DNA from: Mesorhabditis belari | Taxonomy: Eukaryota > Nematoda > Chromadorea > Rhabditida > Rhabditidae | Length of the DNA stretch: 64,000 bases | Assembly: GCA_958450365.1 (NCBI GenBank) | Contig: CAUEEP010000740.1 | Span: forward strand, 3,385,001-3,449,000 | Direction of reading: 5' to 3' | Part shown: positions 22,516 through 33,717 of the stretch, piece after piece | How positions within the stretch are numbered: position 1 is the stretch's first letter | How the letters are laid out: each line of letters starts with the position of its first letter | The notes under the pieces: generated by a model | What the model was told of the DNA's origin: nothing | The model's input: only the letters and a program-made list of their open reading frames with translations | Databases searched by the model: none | Translations under genes and position numbers: made by a program

Positions 22516-23110
22516 AATGCTTGTGTTATTTCCCCTCCAATAATCCCCTCGTGCTTCTCTATTTTTAGATTAATTCTCGCCGCATTCTGTGTGCATTTAC
22601 CCGTGTGCTTTCTTTTTATTTTCATCTATCATCTAGAATATTTTCTTTTTCCATTTACTGTCACTAATTTATCTGTGTGTTTTCGACCCTTCGTTGTGTC
22701 TAGTAAGTGGTCAAGGTATCAAGGTAGAAAAGTTAAGAGTCAGATTTATAAAGACTGAAACAAGCAATACAGTAGATTAGGATTAGAAAGAGTTAAGCCG
22801 ACTTCCAAAATAGATTAGGCCTTTATTGCTGACCTAGCTGACTCTAGTTTAACAATGGAGTCCGAAATCATGCCGAAATCATGCCAACTTAGACTTTGAC
22901 CTAGTTTACTTTTAGTGCTTTGGATTAGAGCGTGAATCTTCTCGATAATTCTTTTTTAAAAAAACCGCTGAAGAGTTGGAAAATGTTGTACGGCACTGAA
23001 CGTAACAATTTTCTTGGCAAAGCAATACTTTTAACCAATCAACCACTTTTTCGGGATAGTAAATCAATAAAAATGAGATAGTAAGGGTAATACTCCTTTC
23101 GACCGAGATA
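22516..23110. other. Intergenic sequence downstream of the flippase
   Basis: No conserved exon or RNA is recognised. The sequence is simple AT-rich DNA with short duplicated phrases (for example 'gccgaaatcatgcc'). Confidence 0.35.
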
Positions 23111-23113
23111 CAC

Positions 23114-23342
23114 TACTGGACAATGAAATATCATAATTGAAAAAAGATCGTCACTTTCGCGCCTCTGTAACTTCCTTGTCTTTACCGTATTTCCAAATAT
23201 TAATATTACGATTGTGTAGCCCTTGAAAAGAGCTTTCAGAAAATGTATAACACTAATAGTTTAAACTCAAAGACAAGGAAGTTACCGACGCGCGAAAGTG
23301 ACGATCGTTTTTCAAATATCATATTTCATTGTCCAGTACTGT
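23114..23342. mobile_element. Foldback MITE, family D (TACTGGACAATGAAATATCAT)
   Basis: The inverted ends read 'tactggacaatgaaatatca' and its complement 'atatttcattgtccagta'. Subterminal inverted blocks are 'gatcgtcactttcgcgc' and 'cgcgaaagtgacgatc'. The element is about 229 bp with no coding content. Confidence 0.75.
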
Positions 23343-23369
23343 AGGTCAAGGTTTGTTACTAGATTTTTC

Positions 23370-23515
23370 AGGCCAAGCCAAGCCAAAGCCAAAGCCAAAG
23401 CCAAGGTTTTAGAACCAAATGCAACAGTGAGGTTGAAATTCCAGCCCAAGGTCGATTGGCTTTGGCTTTGGCTTTGGCTTGGCTTGGCTTAGCTTGGCCT
23501 TTGGCTTTTTGGAAC
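23370..23515. repeat. Inverted GCCAAA hexamer runs
   Basis: 'gccaaagccaaagccaaag' and, 60 bp later, 'ggctttggctttggctttgg' form a long hairpin of simple repeats. Confidence 0.75.
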
Positions 23516-23921
23516 AGCTTTGTTTGGGGAAGGCTTACTTTTTGGAACAGCTTCTCAACTGTTTTGTGGTGTCTTTTACTTTCCTTTTTTTGTTTCTTTA
23601 CAACCTCAAGCAAACAATCAATTCAAGGATGACATCATCGTCGAACGATTCTAGAAAAGAAAAAAAAGAACCTCGATCACTTTAAAACAATAATTTCTTC
23701 AATAATTTTCTCTTCGAACTTTTCCTTACACATATCGTCACTCAAATTAATAAACGGGTATTTTTTTGATGTAAAATTCTTAAGTATAAGCTTTTAGATA
23801 TTACCGATTTTATCTAGTTTTAAAAAATGATTTTAATAAGTCTTTTTGTGTTCATTTTAATTTACTAGTTTAATTACCTAACTTTTCTTGTGCCATATCA
23901 AATCTATTTCTAATTTTAGAT

Positions 23922-24366
23922 ACCGTATTCTCTCTAATAGTAGTGCGCCCGGGCGAGCCGAGTTGATGACTATTTTACGGCTTTCCAAGTTTTCCCAGAA
24001 GCTCAACACTCAAATCCCCCACTAGATCTCATCGTCAGCTACATTTTCCGACCCCATATCGATAGGTTCTGATAAGCGGTTCTCGAGATTTCGAGCAATC
24101 TAGGCGACGCTCAGAGTGCACTATTGGGAAAATGCGATAACAGCTTGAGTTACCATAAATCAAATCTGGATTGTTGGCCGGGATCCAGGCTATAAGCTTT
24201 CCAAGCTTTCCAAGCTTTCCCAGAAGCTCAACACTCAAATCCCCACTAGATCTCATCGTCAGCTACATTTTCCGACCCCATATCGATAGGTTCTGATAAG
24301 CGGTTCTCGAGATTTCCAGCAATCTAGGCAACGCTCAGGGTGCACTACTATTAGAGAAAATACGGT
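23922..24366. mobile_element. Foldback MITE, family B long copy
   Basis: The ends are ACCGTATTCTCTCTAATAGT and the inverse of ACCGTATTTTCTCTAATAGT. Inside, a block of about 125 bp (starting 'aagctcaacactcaaatccc') is present twice as a direct repeat. A minimal 81-bp relative is at 33637-33717. Confidence 0.75.
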
Positions 24367-25320
24367 ATACAATTTCTTTTTATTTCTTTGTGCTCATTGT
24401 GATAGCTTTGAACCGGTGTTTATTATTATTTTTTTTTGTTTTTTTATTTTTTTACAATCAAATGTATACAAACGAAATTTCTATTTCCTACATAAAGAGA
24501 ATCAATTAAAATCATGAAAAAACACGAAAAAATGATATTTTTTCGAATACAGAACATTTCATTCAAAGAAACAAGGTTAATCAATATTCTTTTGATGACA
24601 AGAAATACACAAATTGCATTTAAAATCGCAAGATTCAATTATCTAGGCTTTTTTTAAAGTAAACCACAGCCATAGGCACCGATTCTAGGCTTTCATTCAC
24701 CTAAATTCTTGAGAATTTTTCTTGTTTTAACTATGAAAAGTATAGAATAACCAAAAAAAGTCAAAAGAACTGACTAGTGAATGGAAAATCGAATCGAGTC
24801 TTCTAATAACCACTTCCCATTCTCGAATCTCAAGCAAAAGATGATGATCCCAAGATGGTGATCCCAAGATGATGATCCCAAGCAAAAAACCTAGGCGTCT
24901 ATCCATTCGGATCCAAGCGTCCTCGACAACGGCTAGTCGCTGCTTCGCAATTTTTGGATTTGATACTAGAATTCGAATCTAGTCAGAATTTTTTCGGATT
25001 TGAAACTCTCACATCCAGAAAAGAGTAGATTCTAGTAGTGGTAAAGGTTGAAATGCAATAAATTCAAAAACATTCGAGTTTCTTTTATAGAGCACATGAA
25101 ATGTCAGTATTCTTTTAAGAGTCAGTATTCTTATTCTTTTAGTCTTTTTCAAACCAATTTAATAGTAAACCCTAGGGAATTTAAAGCTCAAAAAAGCCCT
25201 ATTTTTTCTCTACAAAACACCTTTTAAGCCAAACGGGAAAGCTTTTATTTTCACATTTTTTTCAAATGATCGAACTTAAGCAGTGAAAAATCAGCTAATG
25301 GAGAGTTCATTGATTTAGAT
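24367..25320. other. Intergenic AT-rich sequence
   Basis: No conserved coding or RNA feature is recognised. Short local duplications occur (for example 'gatgatcccaag' three times near 24840-24880). Confidence 0.35.
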
Positions 25321-25329
25321 TTAAATTAA

Positions 25330-25440
25330 ATTATAGTTAGAATTATGATTAGAATTATGATTAGAATTATGATTACAATTATGATTAGAATTATAATTAG
25401 AATTATAATTAGAATTATGATTAGAATTATGATTTAAAGA
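25330..25440. repeat. 12-bp AT-rich tandem repeat
   Basis: Eight or so units of 'agaattatgatt' lie directly before the left copy of the duplicated block that flanks the LINE fragment. Confidence 0.85.
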
Positions 25441-25511
25441 TTTCCATCCAACAAATCTACTTTGGTATTTAAATCAAAAACGTAGAGAATTTTTAATTAC
25501 GTCTATAAACA

Positions 25512-25858
25512 AATTCATCCTTATCAAATTTCGGTCGGTTCTCATCTCCATCATCTTTCCATTTATCATTCTTTTGCGAACCGTATTAGTAGGGTTTGGA
25601 ATAAGCTCCCGTCTGGTATCTTCTCGTCTGTAGGAAAATTGAAAGTATCTGTGAACGAATTAGATCTTATTACCATGTCAAATCTGCCCTATATTTAATC
25701 TTTTTGTATCTGTGTTTCCTAACTGTACTCTTACTGTATTATCTTTAGTTTTCTCTCTTTTTTTCGGTGAGAGTATTGTAGCAATATGTTATATGCAGTT
25801 ATGATTATCTGATTCGCTTCTATTCGCCCCATGAATAAAGCATATATATGTATATTAG
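25512..25858 (+). mobile_element. 3' end of a non-LTR retrotransposon, flanked by a ~90-bp direct repeat
   Basis: One frame reads YHSFANRISRVWNKLPSGI, the typical C-terminal end of LINE reverse transcriptases (R..R.WN.LP..I). It is followed by a 3' UTR ending 'gaataaagcatatatatg'. The insertion is flanked by a direct duplication of about 90 bp (25424-25511 and 25857-25950, 'tttccatccaacaaatctac'). A 5'-truncated LINE insertion with a long target duplication would explain this. Confidence 0.65.
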
Positions 25859-26299
25859 AATTATGATTTAAAGATTTCCATCCAACAAATCTACTTTGGT
25901 GTTTAAATCAAAAATGTTGAGAATTTTTAATTACGTCTATAAACAAATTTTCAAATCAATCTGTTCAATCGTTTTCTCTGAATGACGTTTTATTGGGTTT
26001 TTAAATGAATAAATGAACGGTTTTAAGTGAACATGAATAAATGTTTAGAAAACTTGCCGAGAATTCACCTGTCTCATGGGAAATCATTTGTTGTGTCATA
26101 TTTCGGGTGTAATCGTTCTTCCATTTACCTTTGCTTTCTGTTGAAATTGAAGTAGAATCGAAAAAAAGGAATACAAGAAAACAAAATCGCATTAGTTCTC
26201 ATTGTGTTTTCCCCATAAATTTGCAAGTTTACAAATCTAGGTTTTAGTTCATTCGGACGTTTAGGGTTGTTTATGGATCAATGTAACATCTAATAACTT

Positions 26300-26560
26300 A
26301 CCGTAAATACTGTAATAGTACCCCACCCCCACCCCCTCGTACAGTTGCGTAGTTGCAAAAGTTTTTTAGTATTCCATTTTTTTTCAAAGCACCCGTACTT
26401 TCTTTGGTATCAAAAAATAGCTGAAATTCAGGGCTATTTTTTGATACCTAAACGCGCATTGTAGTATAAACCAGTGTCGAGAAAGACTCGTTCAAAGCTA
26501 GACTACGCAACACTCCGCACCGTCATTATGGGGCTGGGGTACTATTACAGTATTTACGGT
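26300..26560. mobile_element. Foldback MITE, family A copy 4 (inverted)
   Basis: A full element with ACCGTAAATACTGTAATAGT ends and an internal TATCAAAAAATA hairpin, in the opposite orientation to copy 1. It is immediately followed by the sequence that also accompanies the copy at 20755 ('gattccgcttttcattatgg'). Confidence 0.8.
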
Positions 26561-26744
26561 ATGGGTTTTCGCGAGTATGATTCCGCTTTTCATTATGGCT
26601 TCCAGACGAATCTGTATCAATAATCAACAAGATGTACAAGGCTTTTATATAAAAATGCTATGGTAATTCGAGCTCGAAACAATGATAAGAAACAGCTGGC
26701 TGACATTGACATTGACATTTAAACATTGACATTGACATTATATA

Positions 26745-27050
26745 TATATATATATTCATACTTTATTCAGGACATGAAATAAAGCGTAATCAGTCAGACA
26801 ATACACAAATCTACACATAAATACATAGAGAAAGATGAGATATTTTACTCGGCGATGTGGAGGCGGGGAGAAAAGAAGATAGATAGAAGATAGGCTTCTT
26901 GCTTTAATAACCTCAAGCCATGAATGGGCCAACCCAGTGGAAGAGTGAACTCCGCTAGAGAAGGGATCTCTAGTCAGCTCTAGAGAAGAGACCTCTAGTC
27001 TGGGCGCACGGGCTAGACATTGTCTGACATTGACATTGTCTGACAGCTTA
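26745..27050 (-). mobile_element. Probable LINE 3' fragment (minus strand)
   Basis: On the minus strand a decayed frame (DPFSSGVHSSTGLAHSW) is followed by a 3' end 'ctgaataaagtatgaatata' and a TA run, like the fragment at 25512-25858. It is embedded between two blocks of 'gacattgacattgtctgaca' repeats. Confidence 0.45.
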
Positions 27051-27326
27051 TAGATTTTAAAAAGCTTGAAAAAGTCTAAAACATTCGTTTTTTTATTCAC
27101 TCATTAAGCTGAAAAGATCTTTTGCTTCTTTTTCTTTTTCAATAGAATTGCAATTTGTGTGCAGAATTTGGAAGTGAAAAAGATGAGATCAGAATTTGAA
27201 TATTGAGTTCTTCCAATTTCTTGCCTGAGAAATCCGCCGAATGGGGAAATCCGCGTGGGATTCGAGAGATATTCAACGAAATAAAAAAAAGGGAATAAAG
27301 AACGAAATAAAAAAGGGAATAAAGAA

Positions 27327-27540
27327 GCCATTTCCCTAACTTTCTTTTCTCATTTCTCACTTGTTTAAGTGTTTTTTTTTTTTGCTTTAAGAAACTTTAT
27401 TCATTCATTGTATCTTGAATTTTACAAACTTTATATGTTCTGGAGATGAATCTTTAAAAAGATGCAAAGATTCTCCAATAGTTTAGTCAATCAAAGAAAT
27501 CTGGATTGTTATTTTGAAGATTCGACTCAAATCTCAAAGG
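27327..27540. repeat. Local direct duplication, left copy
   Basis: About 210 bp ('ccatttccctaactttcttt' through 'cgactcaaatctc') recur at 27834-28040 with small differences. No terminal inverted repeats are seen. Confidence 0.75.
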
Positions 27541-27833
27541 AACAAATCACAAATCATTGAAATTGTCGAGTCAGCGTGCCGGCAATTTCACGCGCTTATG
27601 ATCGGGATAACTACCTAAATAAATCGCTGAATTGCTTTTTAGCTAGCTACACAAATCCTTACCTGTGCTGAATAGTCGGAATCCTTTTACCAAGAATGCA
27701 GAAACATTTCCGTTGACTTTCGGTGGTGATCCAACAAGTGGTGAAACTCGAGATGAAGAACTTTGTTGTCTTAAACTAGTTTATTTTTTGGCTTATTATC
27801 AGTGCTGACCGTCGAGTATGAGATGCGATGTAG

Positions 27834-28040
27834 AAGCCATTTCCCTAACTTTCTTTTGCCTTTCTCACTTGTTTAAGTGTTTTTTTTGCTTAAAGAAACT
27901 TTATTCATTCATTGTATCTTGAATTTTACAAACTTTATATGTTCTGGAGATGAAAAGATTCTCCAATAGTTTAGTCAATCAAAGAAATCAATCAAATCTG
28001 GATTGTTATTTTAAAGATCCGACTCAAATCTCGAATCTCA
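27834..28040. repeat. Local direct duplication, right copy
   Basis: Second copy of the block at 27327-27540, about 300 bp after the end of the first. The roughly 290 bp between them contain a short open stretch (27697-27798) that may be an exon fragment of unknown origin. Confidence 0.75.
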
Positions 28041-28489
28041 ACTTGTCTTAAACTTTTGTCTGAACAATTTCAAGAATAAAACAAGAGAAGAAATGATTTT
28101 TTTGTTTCAGGAAAAAACCTTGAACCTGATATTTGGATGGAATTTCATCCTTTCCATGTCCTCTGTTCAATGTCTTTGATCAGTGAAAAGAAAAGTGGAT
28201 AGACATGATTTTAGAACATCGATTAGAATAAGAGATCAAATGAATGATCAAAAGATGAATCAATCATCAATCATCAATCATTTTTCTAGGTTTAGCTTCA
28301 AGAGCTTGTGCAGTAAGTGACCGATCACCTAACTACCAAATTCAACAAGTGCCAAGCCTATTTTTTTTTAATTTTCATCAAGCCTAGTTTATTCGATTCT
28401 TTTTTTTTCAATTTCAAACACAAAAATTCAATAAAAGTTGAATTAGAAATTGACGAAATTTGCGCATTTTTTTTGAATTAGATTTGGAA

Positions 28490-28830
28490 TCCTTTTTTTT
28501 TTGATCTGTCTTCGCATTCAGGTGTTCCTATTTGCGCTGATCACAACCTGCTTCCACATTTCTCTATCCCTTGCTATTGTCATCCAGTGTTTCCTATCTT
28601 GATTGTTGTCCATATGGCATCCTGATGTCCCGTGATTAGATCGCCTCTCGGCCTTTGCTTGATCCCTCGATGCCGGAAGAGAGCAGGGAGGCCGTGCGGG
28701 GTACTGAGGCAGAAGTGTAGTTGTCGTAGCCGATGATACTCCGATGGCCGGGCTGGGGCGCTCGGAGGGGAACCCACAAAAGTCGAAGCCACGACTATCC
28801 CGCGTTGCTTAACTTGGCAGATCGGACGGG
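28490..28830 (-). mobile_element. Possible LINE ORF2 C-terminal remnant
   Basis: On the minus strand the stretch WMTIARDREMWKQVV resembles the W..A.DR..WR..V motif at the C-terminus of several LINE polymerases. Frames are broken upstream. GC content is higher than in the surroundings. Confidence 0.4.
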
Positions 28831-28834
28831 ATAG

Positions 28835-29025
28835 ACCGCAGGCCCTTCCTCTTCTAGGATAGACCGTAGGCCCTTCCTCTTCTAGACTAGACCGCAGGCC
28901 CTTCCTCTTCTAGGATAGACCGTAGGCCCTTCCTCTTCTAGACTAGACCGCAGGCCCTTCCTCTTCTAGGAACCGTAGGCCCTTCCTCTTCTAGACTAGA
29001 CCGCAGGCCCTTCCTCTTCTAGGCC
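28835..29025. repeat. ~28-bp minisatellite
   Basis: Seven or so units of 'gaccgcaggcccttcctctt' plus 'ctag(g/a)ata' lie in tandem, directly after the LINE-like remnant. Confidence 0.9.
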
Positions 29026-29619
29026 CCATCCCCTTTTTAAACATTTTTATTTTTAAAAATTCTCAAATCCATTTTTCTAAAGTATTCTTGAAATAAACCT
29101 GCAAAATTCATTCAAAAATTCCTTTTGCCTTCAATGAATTTCTTTTCTTTTTTTATTTCGTTTCATTTTTTGGGCTTTGAATTCATGGTTTAGGTTTTAA
29201 TTAATAGACTCAATGATTGGATGGATTGAGGGTGGAGGGAAGGGAAGGAAAAGGAAGGAAAAGGCTGTCACATCTTCTGTCTTCTATTTTTGTTTTTTTC
29301 TTTTTTGATTGCTTCAAAAATGGACAGAATCAAGACATTTTTCAATTCATTTTCCAATTCATTTCCATTCATTTTGAATCAAAAATGAACGTCACTTTTC
29401 AGCAGTTGGCTTTTGGCTTTGACAAGAACACTAATAGTTGAGTGCAGACACTTGAAAAGAGTCTGGTTTTAGAAAGAATCAATTTTTTAAGAACTACTGT
29501 AATTTTGGCTTTTGTTTTATCCAATCTACCAGCCGAAAAATTCGCCTAACAGCGGGTTTTTCTGGATGTTTTGAGGCTGAACGGGTTTTGTCTCCGTGGC
29601 GCCATGAATCGCCGCGCCC

Positions 29620-30598
29620 GCCGCACATCGGCGCGAAATAAGGCAAAAATGCGTTTTCTATTGGATTTTTCCGGGAGTACCTTTTTTAGATGCGGAGAAT
29701 TGTGCTGATTCCGAATCTGAAGGAATTTTTCAAATCCCCTTGACAGAAATTTTTTAAATTGAGTTTTAGCGGTTTTTTGGTCATTTTGTATGGGAAATTT
29801 TGTGGTACCCTGCAGTTTGGGGCTCGTAACTCGACAACGAGGTACTAGAACAAAAAACGCGGGGATAATTTTGATTCTAGAGACTCTTACGAACATTTTG
29901 ATGCAAAAATCATCAAATTTGCTCAACTCTACAAAAAGTTATAACATTTTTAAAAAAGAAATGAGAAAATTTTAAAAATTCTCTATTGCACAATTTTTTT
30001 TGTTCAAATATTTTTTGTTCATTATAACATTTTTAAAGAAATTTTGCAAAATACACTAAAAACATAAGGGGAAACCGTGGCCGAGTGGTCTAAGGCGCGC
30101 GACGTCAATCCAGCGCAAAAGTATGGGGTTGTTGGTTCGACTCTCCCGCACACTTGAGCTATTATTTTGCATATTCCTTAATTGTTTTGAGTGAATACGA
30201 TACATAGCTACATTGTTCTTTTGAACAAAAAAAATTGTGCAATAGAGAATTTTTAAAATTTTCTCATTTCTTTTTTAAAAATGTTATAACTTTTTGTAGA
30301 GTTGAGCAAATTTGATGATTTTTGCATCAAAATGTTCGTAAGAGTCTCTAGAATCAAAATTATCCCCGCGTTTTTTGTTCTAGTACCTCGTTGTCGAGTT
30401 ACGAGCCCCAAACTGCAGGGTACCACAAAATTTCCCATACAAAATGACCAAAAAACCGCTAAAACTCAATTTAAAAAATTTCTGTCAAGGGGATTTGAAA
30501 AATTCCTTCAGATTCGGAATCAGCACAATTCTCCGCATCTAAAAAAGGTACTCCCGGAAAAATCCAATAGAAAACGCATTTTCGCGCCGATGTGCGCC
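29620..30598. mobile_element. ~1-kb foldback element with tRNA-like sequence in its loop
   Basis: Arms at 29620-30007 and 30223-30598 are almost identical inverted copies of about 380 bp. The left arm has a 10-bp extra 'taaggcaaaa'. The spacer of about 215 bp (30008-30222) contains a tRNA-like sequence. The mirror-image open frames on the two arms are a consequence of the inverted repeat. Confidence 0.85.
30068..30153 (+). other. tRNA-like sequence (class II, Ser/Leu-like) in foldback loop
   Basis: GTGGCCGAGTGGTCTAAGGC is a near-perfect Ser/Leu tRNA D arm and A box. GGTTCGACTCTCCC lies where the T arm should be, after a long variable region. The anticodon arm and acceptor pairing are poor, so it is a decayed or derived tRNA. 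Confidence 0.5.
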
Positions 30599-30754
30599 GG
30601 TCTCCCGCCCCACGGGTTCGACCCCCGCATGCGACTCCAATTTTGCTTTTTAAAAATCCAAAAGCACGTTGCACAACCATATTGAATTCTCTATTAAACG
30701 GCGGAAAATTCATGGCAAACGGTTCACTGGGGGGTTTGAAGAGTAGCGCGCCCA

Positions 30755-30805
30755 GACAGATAAACAGACAGACAAACAGACAGAAAGACAGACAAACAGA
30801 CAGAA

Positions 30806-30848
<43 letters not shown>

Positions 30849-30880
30849 TAGACAGACAGACAGACATACAGATAGATTTC
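30755..30880. repeat. GACA microsatellite
   Basis: About 30 units of 'gaca' with 'aaca' and 'gaaa' variants lie just beyond the right arm of the foldback element. Confidence 0.95.
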
Positions 30881-31579
30881 TTATTCCCTTTATATATAGA
30901 TTTGCTTCTGTAAGAAGGGAGATTAGATCGAATCAAACAAATTAAACTTCTGAATTTTCTGGACTTGGGTGCTTTAATGAACCGTAGAGTCGGTTTCAAC
31001 CTTCACTGGTTTTTGGCTTAACGGGAGGTGTACCGCAAACGTTTTCCAGATGAGTTATAGACTTGTAGACTTGTATCGGGAACTTTTGCCAGATGGATAG
31101 CGACACACAAAGAACACTTTTCTTAACCAAAAAGGCTCACAGAGATTTTTCTTTTACTTTGTAGTTGTAAAGAAGCTATTCAGCTGTGCATTTATACCCA
31201 GGGTTTTCGAGGTCGCGGAATCAATCAGAGCTATTCACTTTATTAGAAAATTCGTTATTTCACTCTAATTTTATCGATTTTTGTGTTAATTTCCTTTGAG
31301 AATTTCAATTTTCAAAAAAAAAGGATTGCTAGATTATAGTGTAAAAGGGGTTAAAACTTGAATAAAAAAAAAGTGATCTTTCCTTTGCATGAATGTCCTT
31401 TTCTCGTTCATCTCCGAAGCTTTTTCCTTCTTTTGACACTTCGTCGTCATCCCCAAATTTCTCCATTCAAAAATTCGCATTCTTTTCGGTTTTCTTTTCC
31501 ATTTTACTCTAAAAAAAAGGCAAATCTGCAAATCTATTTGATATTTAAATGTTTTCAATATTAAAATTGTTCCTAAATT

Positions 31580-31795
31580 TTTCACCAAACGTTCACTAAT
31601 CTTTGTGAACAGCAAATCTTTGTCTACGTTCACTAATCTTTAGCTACGTTCACTAATCTTTGGCTACCTTCACTAATCTTTGGCTACCTTCACTAACCTT
31701 TATCTACGTTCACTAATCTTTGGCTACGTTCACTAATCCTTATCTACGCCCACTAATCTTTATCTACGTTCACTAATCTTTGTCTACTTTTAAAA
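31580..31795. repeat. 19-20 bp minisatellite
   Basis: About ten units of 'ctacgttcactaatctttg' lie in tandem. They are non-coding. Confidence 0.9.
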
Positions 31796-31799
31796 AAAA

Positions 31800-33636
31800 A
31801 ATTTTGAATCACCAAACACTTCCGCTTTCGAAGATTTTTCAATGAAAAATGAAAATGGAAAAAAAAATGAAAAAAACTGAAAAAAAACTTTTTTAATGAA
31901 CGAAAACTTTTCAAAAGAAACTCTTAAAGACAATAAAAATTCAAAAAAGAAAGAAAAGAAAGAAAAAAAGAAAGATTTTCTTTCGGAAAACTCTCCTCAA
32001 GTGGTCATTCATCGACCAAATTCTCCTAGCTTATTTGAATCACATTTTGGGGGAAAAGAATTCTCTATTCAATTAAAATATTGTTTTAAAGAGAATCGAA
32101 GGTTTATGAACAAAAATATCACGGTTTCTGAACAAAAACATCAATAAGAAACTTGAACGGACATTAAACCTTCATTAAAGCTTTCCAGAGCAAAACTTTA
32201 TTTCTTTTAAACGTTTGCAAATGTAAGTCAATTGGAATATGCGCAGAATTTTGGCTAGATTTCGTCAAGCTCAAATCCAGGAGCTTAAGAACTTATAAAG
32301 TGCTCAAGCTCAAATCCAGAAGCTTGAGCACTTTATAAGTTGAAAACTGTAAGCTCAAGTTGCTATTGAGGCAGGCTTGACAGCAAGAAATGGAAAAATA
32401 CGTGGAAAATGACTGTGAATGAATTCACTGTAATAGTTTTCAGTCGAGCGAAGGCGATAAGGTGAGTGCAAGTGGGTGCAAGTTTTCTATTCACAACGAT
32501 TTTCGAATTAAACGAATCTTTGCTCATCTAGAAGGGGTCCCCCCTCCGCTCTCGTTTCTTCTTTGGAAAAATCATTTCAATTTTCAAACACTTTAGGCTT
32601 TACTTCATCTATTCCTAGATGAAGTAAAGTGTATTCCTTTAAAATTCTTCTGAAACATGACAACTTTTGAGCACTACTGTAGTCTTAATAGGGGTTCTAA
32701 GGAGGAGACTTCGGGTTTTTAAATGATGCCTACCTAATGGGGGTTAATTGGACTAAACGGTCCTGAGAGAATCGGGAGAGAAAGCTCTCGACTCCGATCG
32801 CATTCTTCTTCTAGTTTCAGTGACATAATGGTTTGGAAGAATGCAGTTTTAGCAAAAACTACAGCAAAATTTAACCCAAAAATTCTTCCCGAAAGGATTT
32901 GGCATAGTGACGCCCGGGACATCGAGATCGACTCCATCGCTTCCCCTCTACGAATCCAATAAAGGAAACACCTAATGCCAGGGGCCTATGGCCTATGTCT
33001 AATTAAAAACTTCCGCTAATTAAACATTCAATTAATTTTACCTGTTACCTGAAATTTCATCAATTTTTAACCCAACTTTTTCTTGATTACCTTTAAAATT
33101 TCACCTGTTAATGGTTGCGGGGGCTTTCCTTCTTTATTCCTGCTTTCCTGCTTTCCTTTCTCTCTCTTTATTCTTCATTCCTCTTAAAGCTGTTTCTTTT
33201 CCCTTTACATTGATGAGTGCAAAGGGTTTTTTGAAAAAGATGTTCATGGATTTTTGGTTTCTTTCGTTAAGTGTCCTTACAAGAACCACCTACTTTCCCC
33301 TTCAGTCTCCCATTTTGGACACTGAACTCACTTCTCACTTATTTACTCTTGTTCTAGAATTCCCCTAGATTCTATTTAACTATTTTTGATTCATTTAAAA
33401 GTTATAGAGCTCGTTAAGCTGAATCGGATGATAGCAAATTCAAGACAGACTTCGAAGTCAATGATTTGCACTTAAATTTGCAGTCAATGATTTGCATTGA
33501 GATGGAGAGTTTTAAAAACTTAACTAGTTAAAACTTATAGTACTATTGATCTAATAATATGAGATTCTTTCACTTTTATCTCTTATCTTTTACTCTTTTA
33601 CTCAGATTCTAATTCTTTCATACCTCTTTTCATATA
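31800..33636. other. Intergenic region without a supported gene
   Basis: Short open frames occur, including a Lys-rich one at 31896-32147 whose start is very A-rich. None shows family motifs or paired splice sites I would defend. Inverted short repeats occur near 32270-32345 ('aagctcaaatccagaagctt'). Confidence 0.3.
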
Positions 33637-33717
33637 CCGTATTTTCTGTAATAGTAGTGCGCACTACTATTTTTTCAACCCCCCTCCAGCCTGCACTACT
33701 ATTACAGAAAATACGGT
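33637..33717. mobile_element. Foldback MITE, family B short copy
   Basis: An 81-bp element with ends ACCGTATTTTCTGTAATAGT and the inverse, both running to 'gtgcactact'. It is almost entirely terminal inverted repeat. Confidence 0.8.

Noticed and set aside
27697..27798. Possible plus-strand exon (FPLTFGGDPTSGETRDEE)
   Set aside because: It has an acceptor-like AG before it and a coding-like composition, but no partner exon, donor or family match. It is too isolated to call.
30068..30153. Functional Ser or Leu tRNA gene
   Set aside because: The D arm is excellent, but the T-stem, anticodon arm and acceptor do not pair well enough. Kept only as tRNA-like.
29546..30685. Two mirror-image open frames of about 126 codons
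   Set aside because: They are the two arms of one inverted repeat. No family motif, and no splice or start context, supports a protein.
31896..32147. Lys-rich 83-codon open frame as a gene
   Set aside because: The start lies in an A-rich tract, no homologous motif is recognisable, and no exon partners are evident.
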